A stretch of DNA of 64,000 nt from Bradyrhizobium vignae (lineage in GTDB: Bacteria > Pseudomonadota > Alphaproteobacteria > Rhizobiales > Xanthobacteraceae): assembly GCF_004114425.1 (NCBI RefSeq), contig NZ_RDQF01000019.1, forward strand, positions 79,505-143,504, written 5' to 3'. Position numbers and translations under genes: made by a program. This document shows, in pieces, positions 1 to 10,125 of the stretch (position 1 is its first letter; each line of letters opens with the position of its first letter). A model generated the notes under the pieces. That model saw only the letters and a list, made by a program, of their open reading frames with translations, did not search any database and was not told where the DNA came from.

Positions 1-620
1 GCATCATGGTCACGGCGCTGCGCATCCCCTCCTTCATCGCCACCTATGGCATGCTCTGGGTGCTGAACGGCCTCACCTATTGGTACATGGCGGGCGAGAC
101 GCTGCATGGCTTCCCGGCCGGATTCCGCCAGATCGGCAGCGGCTATCTGTTCGGCCTGCCGATCCCGGTCTATCTGCTGCTGGTGTTTCTCGGGATCGGC
201 ACGCTGTTCGCGCAGCGCACGATCTGGGGCCAGGAGATCTACGCGATCGGCGCCAATCCGGTCGCGGCGCGGCTCTCCGGCATCCCGGTCGCGCGGCGCC
301 TGCTGCTGGTCTACGCGGTCTCGGGCACTATGGCGGGGCTCGCCTCGATCATCTTCCTGTCACGGCTCAATTCGGCCGAAGCCGACATCGGCGAGAGCCT
401 GACGCTGCCGGCAATCGCGGCCGTGCTGATCGGCGGCACCTCGCTGTTCGGCGGCGTCGGCACCGTGTTCGGCACCTTCATTGGCGCGCTGATCCTGACC
501 TTGGTGCTGAACGGCATGAACTTGCTGTCAGTCAGCGCCAACTGGCAGCCGCTGGTGACAGGCATCATCGTCATTCTCGCGGTCTGGCTCGACATGAAGA
601 CCCGCCGCCGCGCGCAATGA
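1..620 (+). CDS. Sugar-type ABC transporter permease, 3' part (5' end outside window)
   Basis: Inner-membrane permease of the ribose/xylose (RbsC, BPD_transp_2) family, which moves a sugar or related small molecule delivered by a periplasmic binding protein. The frame is open to the left edge, so the Met at position 6 is internal and the gene starts upstream. Hydrophobic segments alternate with short loops. The family stretch EIYAIGANPVAARLSGI and the late glycine-rich segment IGGTSLFGGVGTVFGTFIGA are visible, and it ends in a basic tail (KTRRRAQ). The binding-protein gene follows 42 bases later on the same strand, so the two are probably one operon. Substrate unknown. Confidence 0.9.
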   Translation, partial: IMVTALRIPSFIATYGMLWVLNGLTYWYMAGETLHGFPAGFRQIGSGYLFGLPIPVYLLLVFLGIGTLFAQRTIWGQEIYAIGANPVAARLSGIPVARRLLLVYAVSGTMAGLASIIFLSRLNSAEADIGESLTLPAIAAVLIGGTSLFGGVGTVFGTFIGALILTLVLNGMNLLSVSANWQPLVTGIIVILAVWLDMKTRRRAQ

Positions 621-662
621 GCACTCAGAAATCCAACAAGCAAAATGAGGGATGGAGGCAAT

Positions 663-1637
663 ATGAAAAAGAAGCTGGGTTACCTGGCGCTGCCGCTGCT
701 GATGGCAGTTGCACTCGCGACCGAGGTGCGTGCCGACGGCGAGGCTATCGCCGTCTTCACCAAGAACCAGACCAACCCGTTCTTCCAGACGGTGCGGGTC
801 GGCGCCGACAATATGGCGAAATCGCTGAACGCCAAGACGCTGCAATACATCCCGACCAAGCCGGACTCGATTCCCGAGCAGCTCAGTCAGATCGAGGACG
901 TGGTCGTCAAAAAGCCGAGCGCGATCGTCTTCACGCCTGTCGATTACAAGGCGATGGTGCCCGGTGTCGAGAAGATCAACGAGGCCAAGATCCCGGTCGT
1001 CAACATCACCGACCGCTCCGCCGGCGGCAAGTTCCTCTCCTTCGTCGGCGCCGACGATTACAGCCTCGGGCTGGAGACCGCGCGCTTCCTGCTCAAGACC
1101 CTCGGCGGCAAGGGCAACATCGTCATCATCGAGGGCGTCAAGGGCTCGCTGACCAATGTCGATCGCGTGCGCGGCTTCAACGACGCGCTGAAGGAAGCGC
1201 CCAGCGCCAAGCTGCTGGCTTCACAGCCCGGTAACTATCAACGGCTTCAGGCGCTTCAGGTGATGGAGAACCTGATGCAGTCGAATTCGCAGATCGACGG
1301 CGTGCTCGCGGCCAACGACGCCATGGCGATCGGCGCGATCGAGGCGCTCGACGGCGCCAACCGCAAGGCGCTGGTGATCGGCATCAACGGCACCAAGGAG
1401 GCGATCGACGCGATCAAGTCCGGCAAGCTGCTGGCGAGCGGCGATTACAACGGCTTTGCACAAGGCTGCCTCGGCACCATGATGGCGATCCGCTCCTTGC
1501 GCAATCAGCCTATCATCAGCGAGATCGTGCTGAAGCCGACCGTCATCACCAAGGATAATTACCAGCCCTTCGACGTGCCGTTGGAGCAGCGGACCTGCCC
1601 GACGTTCGAGGACGCCGGCAAGCTCAGCGCGAAATAA
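663..1637 (+). CDS. Periplasmic sugar-binding protein of an ABC importer
   Basis: Substrate-binding protein of the Peripla_BP_4 (RbsB-like) family, partner of the permease just upstream. The Met at 663 is chosen over an in-frame Met at 645 because GGAGG at 654-658 precedes it and it gives a clean signal peptide (MKKKLGYLALPLLMAVALA, then a probable cut before DGEAIA). The mature part has typical motifs: FTKNQTNPFFQTV near the start, VVNITDRS, and the second-domain segment GVLAANDAMAIGAIEAL. About 324 residues, normal for the family. The ligand cannot be read from sequence. No ATPase gene is visible here; it should lie to the left of the window. Confidence 0.92.
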   Translation: MKKKLGYLALPLLMAVALATEVRADGEAIAVFTKNQTNPFFQTVRVGADNMAKSLNAKTLQYIPTKPDSIPEQLSQIEDVVVKKPSAIVFTPVDYKAMVPGVEKINEAKIPVVNITDRSAGGKFLSFVGADDYSLGLETARFLLKTLGGKGNIVIIEGVKGSLTNVDRVRGFNDALKEAPSAKLLASQPGNYQRLQALQVMENLMQSNSQIDGVLAANDAMAIGAIEALDGANRKALVIGINGTKEAIDAIKSGKLLASGDYNGFAQGCLGTMMAIRSLRNQPIISEIVLKPTVITKDNYQPFDVPLEQRTCPTFEDAGKLSAK

Positions 1638-1655
1638 TCAGAACACCACGAGTCC

Positions 1656-1679
1656 GGACGGCCGCTCCTGCGGCCGTCC
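1656..1679 (+). terminator. Perfect stem-loop after the sugar-binding protein
   Basis: GGACGGCCGC and GCGGCCGTCC form a 10-bp perfect stem around the loop TCCT, 18 bases after the stop of the binding-protein gene. No T-run follows, so it may be a Rho-independent terminator of weak type or a 3' end stabiliser. It separates the sugar transport genes from the YciI-like gene. Confidence 0.5.
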
Positions 1680-1708
1680 CAAGAATTGAAGCAAGAAACG
1701 GAGACATC

Positions 1709-1996
1709 ATGCTGTTTGCCATTCACGCCGTCGACCGCACCGGCGCGCTGCCGACCCGGCTTGCCAATTACGATGCCCACAAGGCTTTCCTGAGCGACAC
1801 CTCGCGCTTCGGCGTCAAGATCGTCATGTCGGGACCGCTGGTCTCCGACGATGGCCAGACGATGATCGGCAGCCTGTTCCTGATCGAGGCACCGGGCCGC
1901 GCCGAAGTCGAAGCCTTCAACCGTGCCGATCCCTTTGCTGCGGCCGGCATTTGGGAAAAGGTCACGATCACGGGCTTCCTGCGCCGGCAGGGGTGA
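1709..1996 (+). CDS. YciI-like small protein
   Basis: A 95-residue protein of the YCII family (dimeric ferredoxin-like alpha/beta barrel). Visible family features are the N-terminal strand MLFAIHAVDR, the helix with YDAHKAFL, the strand VKIVMSGPLVSDDG, and the late helix with FNRADPFAAAGIWEKV that includes the conserved DPF element. Members often sit beside catabolic or transport genes and may act as small lyases or binding proteins; the actual role is unknown. A purine-rich AACGGAGAC ribosome site precedes the start. It ends four bases before the convergent ABC ATPase gene. Confidence 0.85.
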   Translation: MLFAIHAVDRTGALPTRLANYDAHKAFLSDTSRFGVKIVMSGPLVSDDGQTMIGSLFLIEAPGRAEVEAFNRADPFAAAGIWEKVTITGFLRRQG

Positions 1997-2000
1997 GCCC

Positions 2001-2974
2001 CTACGGCGGCTCTTCGAGGTGACAGGCCACCCACTGCTCGTCTCCCACCACACGCAGCGTCGGCTCCTCCGTTCGGCAGCGGTCAAAGACGAAGGGGCAA
2101 CGGGTATGGAAGCGGCAGCCGCGCGGCGGGTTGATCGGGCTCGGCACGTCGCCCTTGAGGATGATCGGATTGCGCTGGGCGCCGGGCTCGGGCAGCGGCA
2201 CCGCCGAAAGCAGCGCCTTGGTGTAGGGATGCCTTGGCGCGGCAAAGATCTCGCGGCGCGGCGCCACTTCCACGATCTTGCCGAGATACATCACTGCAAC
2301 CCGATGCGTCATGTGCTCGACGATGGCGAGGTCGTGGCTGATGAACAACAGCGCCAAGCCGAACTCGCGCTGGAGGTCCTGGAGCAGATTGACGATCTGC
2401 GCCTTGACTGAGACGTCGAGCGCGGAGACTGCCTCGTCACACACGATCAGCTCGGGCTCGGCCGCGAGCGCACGGGCAATCCCGATGCGCTGGCGCTGGC
2501 CGCCGGAGAATTCGTGAGGCCTGCGGTTCAGCGCCTCGCGCGGCAGGCGCACGGTATCCATCAGCGCGGTGACGCGGACCTCGAGATCCTCCTTGGACTT
2601 GGCGAGACCGAAATTGCGGATCGGCTCGGCCAAGATGTCGCGCACGCGCATGCGCGGGTTGAGGCTGGAGAACGGGTCCTGGAACACCACCTGCACGCGA
2701 CGGCGCATCTGGCGCATCGTGCTCGGATGCGCGTCGTCGATGCGCTGGCCGTCGAGAATGACCTGGCCCGAGGTGATCTCGAACAGTCGCAAAATGGCGC
2801 GGCCGACCGTCGACTTGCCACACCCGGACTCGCCGACCAGCGACAAGGTCTCGCCGCGCGCGATCTCGAACGACACGCCGTCGACCGCATAGACGAACTC
2901 GGACTTGCGGCCGAACAGGCCCTTGTTGATCGGGAAGTGCTTCTTGAGGTCGTTGACCTGGAGCAGCGGGGGAC

Positions 2975-2978
<4 letters not shown>
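2001..2978 (-). CDS. Oligopeptide-type ABC transporter ATP-binding protein (OppF/DppF-like), system A
   Basis: One of two ATPases that power the first of two tandem peptide-type importers. Walker A GESGCGKST is at residues 49-57, the signature FSGGQ at about 157-161, Walker B with DE at 181-182, and the switch histidine lies in FISHDLAIVEHM. The C-terminal OppD/F extension (RHPYTKALLSAVPLPEP and CRFHTRCPF) marks it as an Opp/Dpp subunit. It overlaps the upstream ATPase gene by four bases (ATGA), so the two are translationally coupled and presumably heterodimerise. It is the last gene of the long minus-strand transport block. Confidence 0.95.
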
Positions 2979-3964
<986 letters not shown>

Positions 3965-3984
3965 CGCGATCAGCCCCGAGACAT

Positions 3985-4908
3985 CTAAAGACGCTTGGCC
4001 AAGCGCGGATCGAGCGCATCGCGAAGGCCGTCGCCGAGCAGGTTCACGGCGAGAACGGTGACGGACAGGAACGCCGCCGGGAAGAACACGATATAGGGCT
4101 TGACCTGCCACAGCGCGCGGCCCTCGGCCATGATGTTGCCCCAGGACGGAATGGTGGGCGGCGTGCCGGCGCCGATGAAGGACAGGATCGCCTCCGTGAT
4201 CATGGCGCTGGCGCAGATATAGGTCGCCTGCACCAGCATCGGCGCAACCGTGTTCGGCAGGATGTGACGCAAGATGATCATGGGCGTGCGCGTGCCGCAG
4301 GCGACCGCCGCGTCCACATAGGGCTGCTCGCGCAGCGACAGCACGACACTGCGCACGAGGCGCGAGACGCGCGGGATTTCGGCGATGGTGATGGCGAGGA
4401 TGACATTGCCGACGCTGCCGCGCGTCAGCGCCATCAGCGCGATCGCGAGCAGTATCGGCGGAATGGACATCAAGCCGTCCATGAAGCGCATCAGGATGCC
4501 GTCGGCCCAACGGATGAAGCCGGAGACCATGCCGATGGCAAGACCCGCCGCGGACGCGAAGATCGCGACCGACAGGCCGACGGTGAGCGAGACCCGCGCG
4601 CCAAACAGCACCCGCGAATAGATGTCGCGGCCGAGCACGTCGGTGCCGAACCAGAAATCGGCCGACGGCGCCCGTGTGCGCTTGGCGGGCGCAAGCGCGG
4701 TCGGGTCGACCGTCCCGAGATGAGGGGCGAAGGCGGCGATCAAAACCAGTGCGAGCAACAACACGCCGCCGATCGCAACGGTGGGATGGCCGCGCAAGAG
4801 GCCGACGAAGCCGCGCCGGATCTTGACCGGCCGGAGGATCTCCGGCAGTTGCGGCGCGAGAACGAGGCCGGTGGGAAGCGATTGCGGATTGACGGTGGTG
4901 TCGGTCAA
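3985..4908 (-). CDS. Oligopeptide-type ABC permease (OppC/DppC-like), system A
   Basis: Second inner-membrane permease of system A, 307 residues. Features are an N-terminal cytoplasmic tail and first membrane segment (AIGGVLLLALVLIAAF), the OppC_N element, and a permease core containing FGTDVLGRDIYSRVLFGARVS and the EAA-like loop DAAVACGTRTPMIILRHILPN. The start codon is TTG, overlapping the stop of the upstream permease as TTGA, with GAGGA seven bases ahead; a later ATG would remove the tail. Translational coupling to the upstream gene is likely. Confidence 0.93.
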   Translation of the reverse strand: MTDTTVNPQSLPTGLVLAPQLPEILRPVKIRRGFVGLLRGHPTVAIGGVLLLALVLIAAFAPHLGTVDPTALAPAKRTRAPSADFWFGTDVLGRDIYSRVLFGARVSLTVGLSVAIFASAAGLAIGMVSGFIRWADGILMRFMDGLMSIPPILLAIALMALTRGSVGNVILAITIAEIPRVSRLVRSVVLSLREQPYVDAAVACGTRTPMIILRHILPNTVAPMLVQATYICASAMITEAILSFIGAGTPPTIPSWGNIMAEGRALWQVKPYIVFFPAAFLSVTVLAVNLLGDGLRDALDPRLAKRL

Positions 4909-5846
4909 TAGCGGATCCTCGGGTCAACGAGCGTATAGACGACGTCGATCATCAGATTGACGAGGACGTAAACGAAACTGAACAGCAGCACGATGCCCTG
5001 GATCACCGGATAGTCGCGGCGCAGGATCGCATCGATCGTGAGGCGGCCGAGGCCGGGAATCGCGAACACGCTCTCGGTCACGACCGCACCGCCGATCAGC
5101 AGCGCGATGCCGATCCCGATCACGGTGACGATCGGGACCGCTGCGTTCTTCAGCGCGTGAATGAACAGGATGCCGCCCTGCCCAAGGCCCTTGGCCTTGG
5201 CAGTGCGGATATAGTCCTGCTGCAGCACTTCGAGCATGGCTGCCCGCGTGATACGCGCGACCAGCGCGATGTAGACGCAGCCGAGCGCGATCGCCGGCAG
5301 GATCAGGTTTTCCAGCCACGGCCAGAAACCTTGCGCAAGCGGCGTATAGCCTTGCACCGGGAGCCATTCGAGCTCGAGCGCGAAGATGTAGGCGAGCATG
5401 TAGCCGACCACGAACACGGGCAGCGAGAAGCCGAACACGGCAAAGCCCATGATGACGCGGTCGATCAGGCTGCCGGCCTTCCACGCCGCCACCACGCCGA
5501 GCGGTACCGCCACCACGATCGTGAGCAGCAGTGTGACGACCATCAGCGACAGCGTCGGTCCGAGACGCTGCCCGATCATCGCCGAGACCGGCAGATTGGT
5601 GAAGATCGAGGTGCCGAGATCGCCATGCAGGATGCGCCAGACCCAGCTTCCGAACTGGACCAGGAACGGACGATCGAGGCCGAGGCTCTGGCGGATGCGC
5701 TCCACATCCTCCGGGCTCGCCTGGTCACCCGCGATCACCACGGCCGGATCACCCGGCGCGATGTAGAGCAGGCTGAACACGAACAGCGCGACGATCGCCA
5801 TCACTGGCAAGGTCGCGACGATGCGACGGAGGATGTAGGAGAGCAT
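4905..5846 (-). CDS. Oligopeptide-type ABC permease (OppB/DppB-like), system A
   Basis: First inner-membrane permease of system A, 313 residues. It begins with the family pattern MLSYILRRIVATLPVMAIVA and contains the periplasmic segment IAPGDPAVVIAG, the loop RQSLGLDRPFLVQF and the coupling loop YIRTAKAKGLGQGGILFIHALKNA. The C-terminus DVVYTLVDPRIRY is typical. The gene starts 17 bases after the binding-protein gene, and AGGA lies ahead of the ATG. Confidence 0.94.
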   Translation of the reverse strand: MLSYILRRIVATLPVMAIVALFVFSLLYIAPGDPAVVIAGDQASPEDVERIRQSLGLDRPFLVQFGSWVWRILHGDLGTSIFTNLPVSAMIGQRLGPTLSLMVVTLLLTIVVAVPLGVVAAWKAGSLIDRVIMGFAVFGFSLPVFVVGYMLAYIFALELEWLPVQGYTPLAQGFWPWLENLILPAIALGCVYIALVARITRAAMLEVLQQDYIRTAKAKGLGQGGILFIHALKNAAVPIVTVIGIGIALLIGGAVVTESVFAIPGLGRLTIDAILRRDYPVIQGIVLLFSFVYVLVNLMIDVVYTLVDPRIRY

Positions 5847-5863
5847 CTGGCCTCAGCGCGCGA

Positions 5864-7468
5864 TCATGCGGACTTCGACACGCCCCAGAAGAACGGCAGC
5901 GGCGCCTTGGTGATGCCGGAGACGTTCTTTCGCCAGGCGGTGTAGCTCAGGAAGAAGCCCGTCGGCACGTAGACGACGTCATCGAGCGCCGCCTTGTTGA
6001 GGCGGCCGATGGCGGCCTTCTCCTCGTCGAGGTTCTTGGCCTCGAACCAGGACGTGACCTCCTTCTCGGTCCCGGGGCTGTTGGGCCAGCCGAACCAGGC
6101 CTTGTCGCCGTTGGCGCGAATGGCGGTGTAGGGAGCCGGATTGATGCAGTCGGCGCCCGCGTGCCAGGTGTGGAACATGTTCCAACCGCCCTGCCCCGGC
6201 GGCGTCTTCTGCGCACGGCGGGAGCCGACCGTGCCCCAATCGGTCGCGACGAAGTCGACGTTCATGCCGAGCTTCTTCAAGAGGTCCGCGGTGACGTCGC
6301 CCTGCGCCTTGGTGATCGGCTGGTCCTGCGCCACGAGGCACGTCACGGGCTGGCCGGAATAGCCGCTCTCGGCGAGCAGCTTCTTGGCCGCATCGAAGTC
6401 GCGCTTGCCCTTCAGGATCTCGCCACCGACTTCGCTGTAGAGCGGCGTATTCGGCGTGAAGAAGCCGGGCAGCGGCTTCCACAGCGCGGTGTCGTCGCCG
6501 ACGATCGCGCGCATGTAGTCTTCCTGGCTGAGCGCCATCAGCACCGCGCGCCGCGCCCGCACGTCGTTGAACGGCGGAAACAGATGGTTCATGCGGAACG
6601 AGCCGATATTGCCGAGGGGATCGCCGATGTCGACGCTGATGTTCTTGTTCTTCTTCAGAACTGGAACGAGGTCCGCAATCGGATTTTCCCACCAATCGAC
6701 CTCGCCGTTCTGCAAGGCAGCGGCTGCCGTGGCCGGATCCGGCATCACGATCCATTCGATGCGGTCGAGCAGCATCTGCTTGCCGCCCGCGAGCCACGAT
6801 GCTTTCTCTTGCCGCGGCTGATAGTCGGCAAATTTCTCGAACACGGCCTTCGCGCCGGGCACCCATTCGCCCTTGGCGAACTTCATCGGCCCGGAGCCGA
6901 CATAATCCGTGATCTGCTTGAACGGATCGGTCTGCGCGATGCGCTCCGGCATGATGAAGCAGCACGGCGAATTGTTCTTGGCCAGCGCGTACAGCATCTT
7001 CGGGAAGGGCTGCTTGAGCACCCACTTGAAGGTGCGGTCGTCGACCGCCGTGAGCTCCTGCTGCAGCGCCTTGATCATCAGTCCCATGGGATCGCGCGCC
7101 GACCAGCGCGTCAGGCTTGCAACGACGTCCTTGCTCAGCACCGGCTCGCCGTCATGGAACTTGAGCGCCGGCCGCAGTTTGAACGTCCAGGTCGTGCCAT
7201 CGTCGGTCACTTCCTCGGATTCGACCATCTGCCGTTGCGGCTGCAGCGAGGAATCAATGCCGTAAAGAGTGTCCCAGACCATCGCGGCCGCATTGCGCAC
7301 GACATACTGCGTGCCCCAGATCGGATCGAAATTGGCGAGATTGGCCTGCGGCACGAAACGCAGGGTGCGTGCCGCCGCACCCTGGGCGATCGCCGGGGCC
7401 GACAGGCCACCCGTCAACGCCAGACCGCCCGCGCCGGCCAGTCCCTTCAATACGGTCCTGCGATCCAT
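5864..7468 (-). CDS. Extracellular solute-binding protein family 5 with Tat-type signal, system A
   Basis: Periplasmic binding protein of the OppA/DppA family (SBP_bac_5), 534 residues, delivering a peptide-like or other small ligand to system A. Start at 7468 is preferred over an upstream in-frame start because GGAGGAC precedes it and it opens a twin-arginine signal: DRRTVLKG, then a glycine/alanine/leucine segment ending APAIAQG. The mature part holds the SBP_5 signature region around FKLRPALKFHDGEPVLSKDVVASL. The ligand is unknown; position in an amide/hydantoin island hints at a cyclic amide, carbamoyl compound or peptide. Confidence 0.93.
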   Translation of the reverse strand: MDRRTVLKGLAGAGGLALTGGLSAPAIAQGAAARTLRFVPQANLANFDPIWGTQYVVRNAAAMVWDTLYGIDSSLQPQRQMVESEEVTDDGTTWTFKLRPALKFHDGEPVLSKDVVASLTRWSARDPMGLMIKALQQELTAVDDRTFKWVLKQPFPKMLYALAKNNSPCCFIMPERIAQTDPFKQITDYVGSGPMKFAKGEWVPGAKAVFEKFADYQPRQEKASWLAGGKQMLLDRIEWIVMPDPATAAAALQNGEVDWWENPIADLVPVLKKNKNISVDIGDPLGNIGSFRMNHLFPPFNDVRARRAVLMALSQEDYMRAIVGDDTALWKPLPGFFTPNTPLYSEVGGEILKGKRDFDAAKKLLAESGYSGQPVTCLVAQDQPITKAQGDVTADLLKKLGMNVDFVATDWGTVGSRRAQKTPPGQGGWNMFHTWHAGADCINPAPYTAIRANGDKAWFGWPNSPGTEKEVTSWFEAKNLDEEKAAIGRLNKAALDDVVYVPTGFFLSYTAWRKNVSGITKAPLPFFWGVSKSA

Positions 7469-7609
7469 CAAGTCCTCCCAGTAGTGCCGTGATGCCAGCT
7501 GTTCATTGGCAATGGGGCAAGTGAAACCGAGCCCATTTGCAAGCAAATGCTATGCCACTAAATCCGCCTTCGCCAGCGGGATCTCATCGCCATTCCGGCC
7601 GATACGGGC

Positions 7610-9280
7610 TCAGAGGGCGGCCACCAGCGCCGGCCCGGCCTCGATGTGGGGGATCGCCTCGACCAATTTGCGCGTGTAGTCGGTCTTCGGATTTTCGAAC
7701 AGAGCCCGGCTCTCGCCCTGCTCCACGATGCCGCCATTGCGCAGCACGATGGTGCGATCGCACAGCATGCGCACGACGTTGAGATCGTGGCTGACGAACA
7801 GCAGCGCGATGTCATTTTCACGCCGAAGGCGATCGAGCAGCTGCAGCACAACCGCTTGTACCGAGACGTCGAGCGCGGCGGTCGGCTCGTCGAGCACCAG
7901 AAGCCGCGGCCGGCAGGCGATGGCGCGGGCAATGCCGACGCGGGCCTTCTGGCCGCCGGAGAGCTGATGCGGAAAGCGCGGCAACAGATCGAGCGGCAAT
8001 CCCGCGCGCTGCGCGCACTCTTCCACGCGTTGGCGCAGCGCCTCGCCAGCGCGCATGCCGTCGAGTCGCATCAAGGGGTGGGCAATGCAGTCGAAGGCGG
8101 TGAAGCGCGGGTTGAGGCTCTCGTTCGGGTCCTGGAACACCATCTGAATGTTTTTGCGCAATGGCGAGCGGTGAAAATCACGCGACGCTACGTGCCCGAT
8201 CGATTGACCGTCGAACACGATGTCGCCTTCGCTCGGATCGATCAGGCGGCAGATCATCCGCGAAGTCGTGCTCTTGCCGGAGCCGGACTCGCCGACGAGA
8301 CCGACACTTTCGCCGCTGGCCATCGTCATCGAGAAGTCGGCGACTGCTGCTGAGCCCTGGTCGAAGCGCTTTGCGAGCTTCCGTACTTCCAGAAGCGGCG
8401 GCGTGCCGTGCGCGAGCGTCGGACGCGGCTTGCCGAGAACGGCCGTGTAACGCTCCCTCTCCTCTTCCGTCACGAGGTCTTCGATCCGTGACGTCGCCGT
8501 CGGCGACGCCGCAACCAGGCGTCTCGTATAGGCGTGCCGTGGCGCGCTGAAGAGAGTGTTTGGACTCGCCTCCTCGACGATGCGGCCACGCTCCATCACG
8601 GCGATGCGGCGGCAATAGCGCGCTGCGAGCCCGAGGTCGTGCGTGATCAGGATCGTCGCCATGCCGCGCGCGGCCGCGATGTCTGCCAAGAGATCCATCA
8701 CCACCTTCTGCGTGGTGACGTCGAGCCCGGTGGTCGGCTCGTCGGCGATCAACAGTGCGGGATTGCAGGAGATCGCAATCGCGATCATGACGCGCTGGCA
8801 CATGCCGCCGGAGAGCTCGTGCGGATAGGCGTTCATCCGCTGCTCGGGATCGCGGATCTGGACGGCGCGCAACAACTCCAGCGCCTCGGCGCGCGCGGCC
8901 TGTTTCGAGATACGCTTGTGCGTAAGGATCGCGTCTGCGATCTGCAGGCCGATCGCTCGGATCGGATTGAGCGCCGCTCGCGGGTTCTGGAAGATCATCG
9001 ACATCGCGGCGCCCTGCAGCTGTCGGAGATCATCGCCCCTGAGCTTCGTGACGTCCTGCCCACGAAACAGGATCTTGCCGGCGGTGACGCGGCCCGCGGC
9101 ATCGAGCAGCCGCGTCGTCGCAAAGCCCGTGACCGACTTGCCCGAGCCGCTCTCGCCGACGAGGCCGAGCATCTCACCGGCCTTCACCGTGAGCGTCACG
9201 CCGCGCACGGCCTCGACCATGCCGCGCCGCGTCGAGAACGCGACGTGGAGATCGTCGATCCTGAGGAGGTCCTGGCTCAT
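7610..9280 (-). CDS. Fused dual-ATPase ABC transporter protein, system B
   Basis: A single 556-residue polypeptide carrying both ATPase domains of an Opp/Dpp-type importer, as in GsiA or YejF. Domain 1 has Walker A at residues 42-50 (GESGSGKSV), signature LSGGMCQRV and Walker B LLIADEPTTGLD. Domain 2 has Walker A at 330-338 (GESGSGKST), signature LSGGQKARV and Walker B LLVLDEPTAALD. A linker of roughly 60 residues containing an acidic stretch (TEEERERY) separates them. Start MSQDLLRI at 9280 overlaps the permease stop by four bases. System A next door instead uses two separate ATPases. Confidence 0.94.
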   Translation of the reverse strand: MSQDLLRIDDLHVAFSTRRGMVEAVRGVTLTVKAGEMLGLVGESGSGKSVTGFATTRLLDAAGRVTAGKILFRGQDVTKLRGDDLRQLQGAAMSMIFQNPRAALNPIRAIGLQIADAILTHKRISKQAARAEALELLRAVQIRDPEQRMNAYPHELSGGMCQRVMIAIAISCNPALLIADEPTTGLDVTTQKVVMDLLADIAAARGMATILITHDLGLAARYCRRIAVMERGRIVEEASPNTLFSAPRHAYTRRLVAASPTATSRIEDLVTEEERERYTAVLGKPRPTLAHGTPPLLEVRKLAKRFDQGSAAVADFSMTMASGESVGLVGESGSGKSTTSRMICRLIDPSEGDIVFDGQSIGHVASRDFHRSPLRKNIQMVFQDPNESLNPRFTAFDCIAHPLMRLDGMRAGEALRQRVEECAQRAGLPLDLLPRFPHQLSGGQKARVGIARAIACRPRLLVLDEPTAALDVSVQAVVLQLLDRLRRENDIALLFVSHDLNVVRMLCDRTIVLRNGGIVEQGESRALFENPKTDYTRKLVEAIPHIEAGPALVAAL

Positions 9281-10125
9281 GTGCGCATCCGGGGATCGAG
9301 GATGTCCCGCATCCCGTCGCCGAGGAGGTTGAAGCACAGCACCGCCAGCATCAGCGCAAGGCCCGGAAAGGCCACCAGCCACCACCGTCCGGTCGAGATG
9401 AAGCGCGCCCCTTCGGCGACCATGATGCCCCATTCCGGCGTCGGCGGCTTGACGCCGAGGCCGATGAAGGACAGGCCGGCCGCATTGAGAATGGCCCAGC
9501 CCAGATTGAGCGAGATCTGCACCGCCATCGCCGGCAGGATGTTCGGCAGCAGGAAGCGCAGCACCACGGAGAAGTGACTCTCGCCGCAGGCGCGCGCGGC
9601 CTCGACCCAGCCGACATTGCGGCGGACGTTGACCTCGGCCCGCGCGAAGCGGATGTAGAATGGAAGATTGATGATCGCGGTCGCGATCACGATGTTTTCG
9701 ATCCGGTTGCCGAGGGCTGCGACCATCGCCATCGCCAGCACGAACAGTGGAAACGCCATCATCACATCGACGAAACGGCCGACGGTGCGATCGAGGCGGC
9801 CGCCCGCATAGCCGCAGAACGCGCCGACGACGGCGCCGATGACAAAGGAGATTCCGACCGCGGAGACTGCGATGGCAAGGTCGAGCCGTGCGGCGATGAC
9901 GAGACGGCTGAACACGTCGCGGCCGAGCTGGTCGGTGCCGGCAATGTGCGCCGCACTCGGCGGCAGCAGTGCCTCCGAGACATTCGAGGCCACCGGATCG
10001 TAAGGCACGATCCACGGTCCGAAGATCGCGACCAGGACGAACAGCGTCACCCCGGCCGCAGCCACCGCCGTGAGCGGATTGCCGCGCAGGATCCAGACCG
10101 AATGGCGAAGTGTGGCGCTGGTCAT
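9277..10125 (-). CDS. Oligopeptide-type ABC permease (OppC/DppC-like), system B
   Basis: Inner-membrane permease, 282 residues from MTSATLRHSVW; the open frame upstream is a shadow of the neighbouring permease. Membrane segment AAAGVTLFVLVAIFG is followed by the family motif AGTDQLGRDVFSRLVIAARLD and the coupling loop EAARACGESHFSVVLRFLLPN. It overlaps the upstream permease (ATGA at 10122-10125) and the downstream ATPase gene (9277-9280), a fully coupled arrangement. Confidence 0.93.
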   Translation of the reverse strand: MTSATLRHSVWILRGNPLTAVAAAGVTLFVLVAIFGPWIVPYDPVASNVSEALLPPSAAHIAGTDQLGRDVFSRLVIAARLDLAIAVSAVGISFVIGAVVGAFCGYAGGRLDRTVGRFVDVMMAFPLFVLAMAMVAALGNRIENIVIATAIINLPFYIRFARAEVNVRRNVGWVEAARACGESHFSVVLRFLLPNILPAMAVQISLNLGWAILNAAGLSFIGLGVKPPTPEWGIMVAEGARFISTGRWWLVAFPGLALMLAVLCFNLLGDGMRDILDPRMRT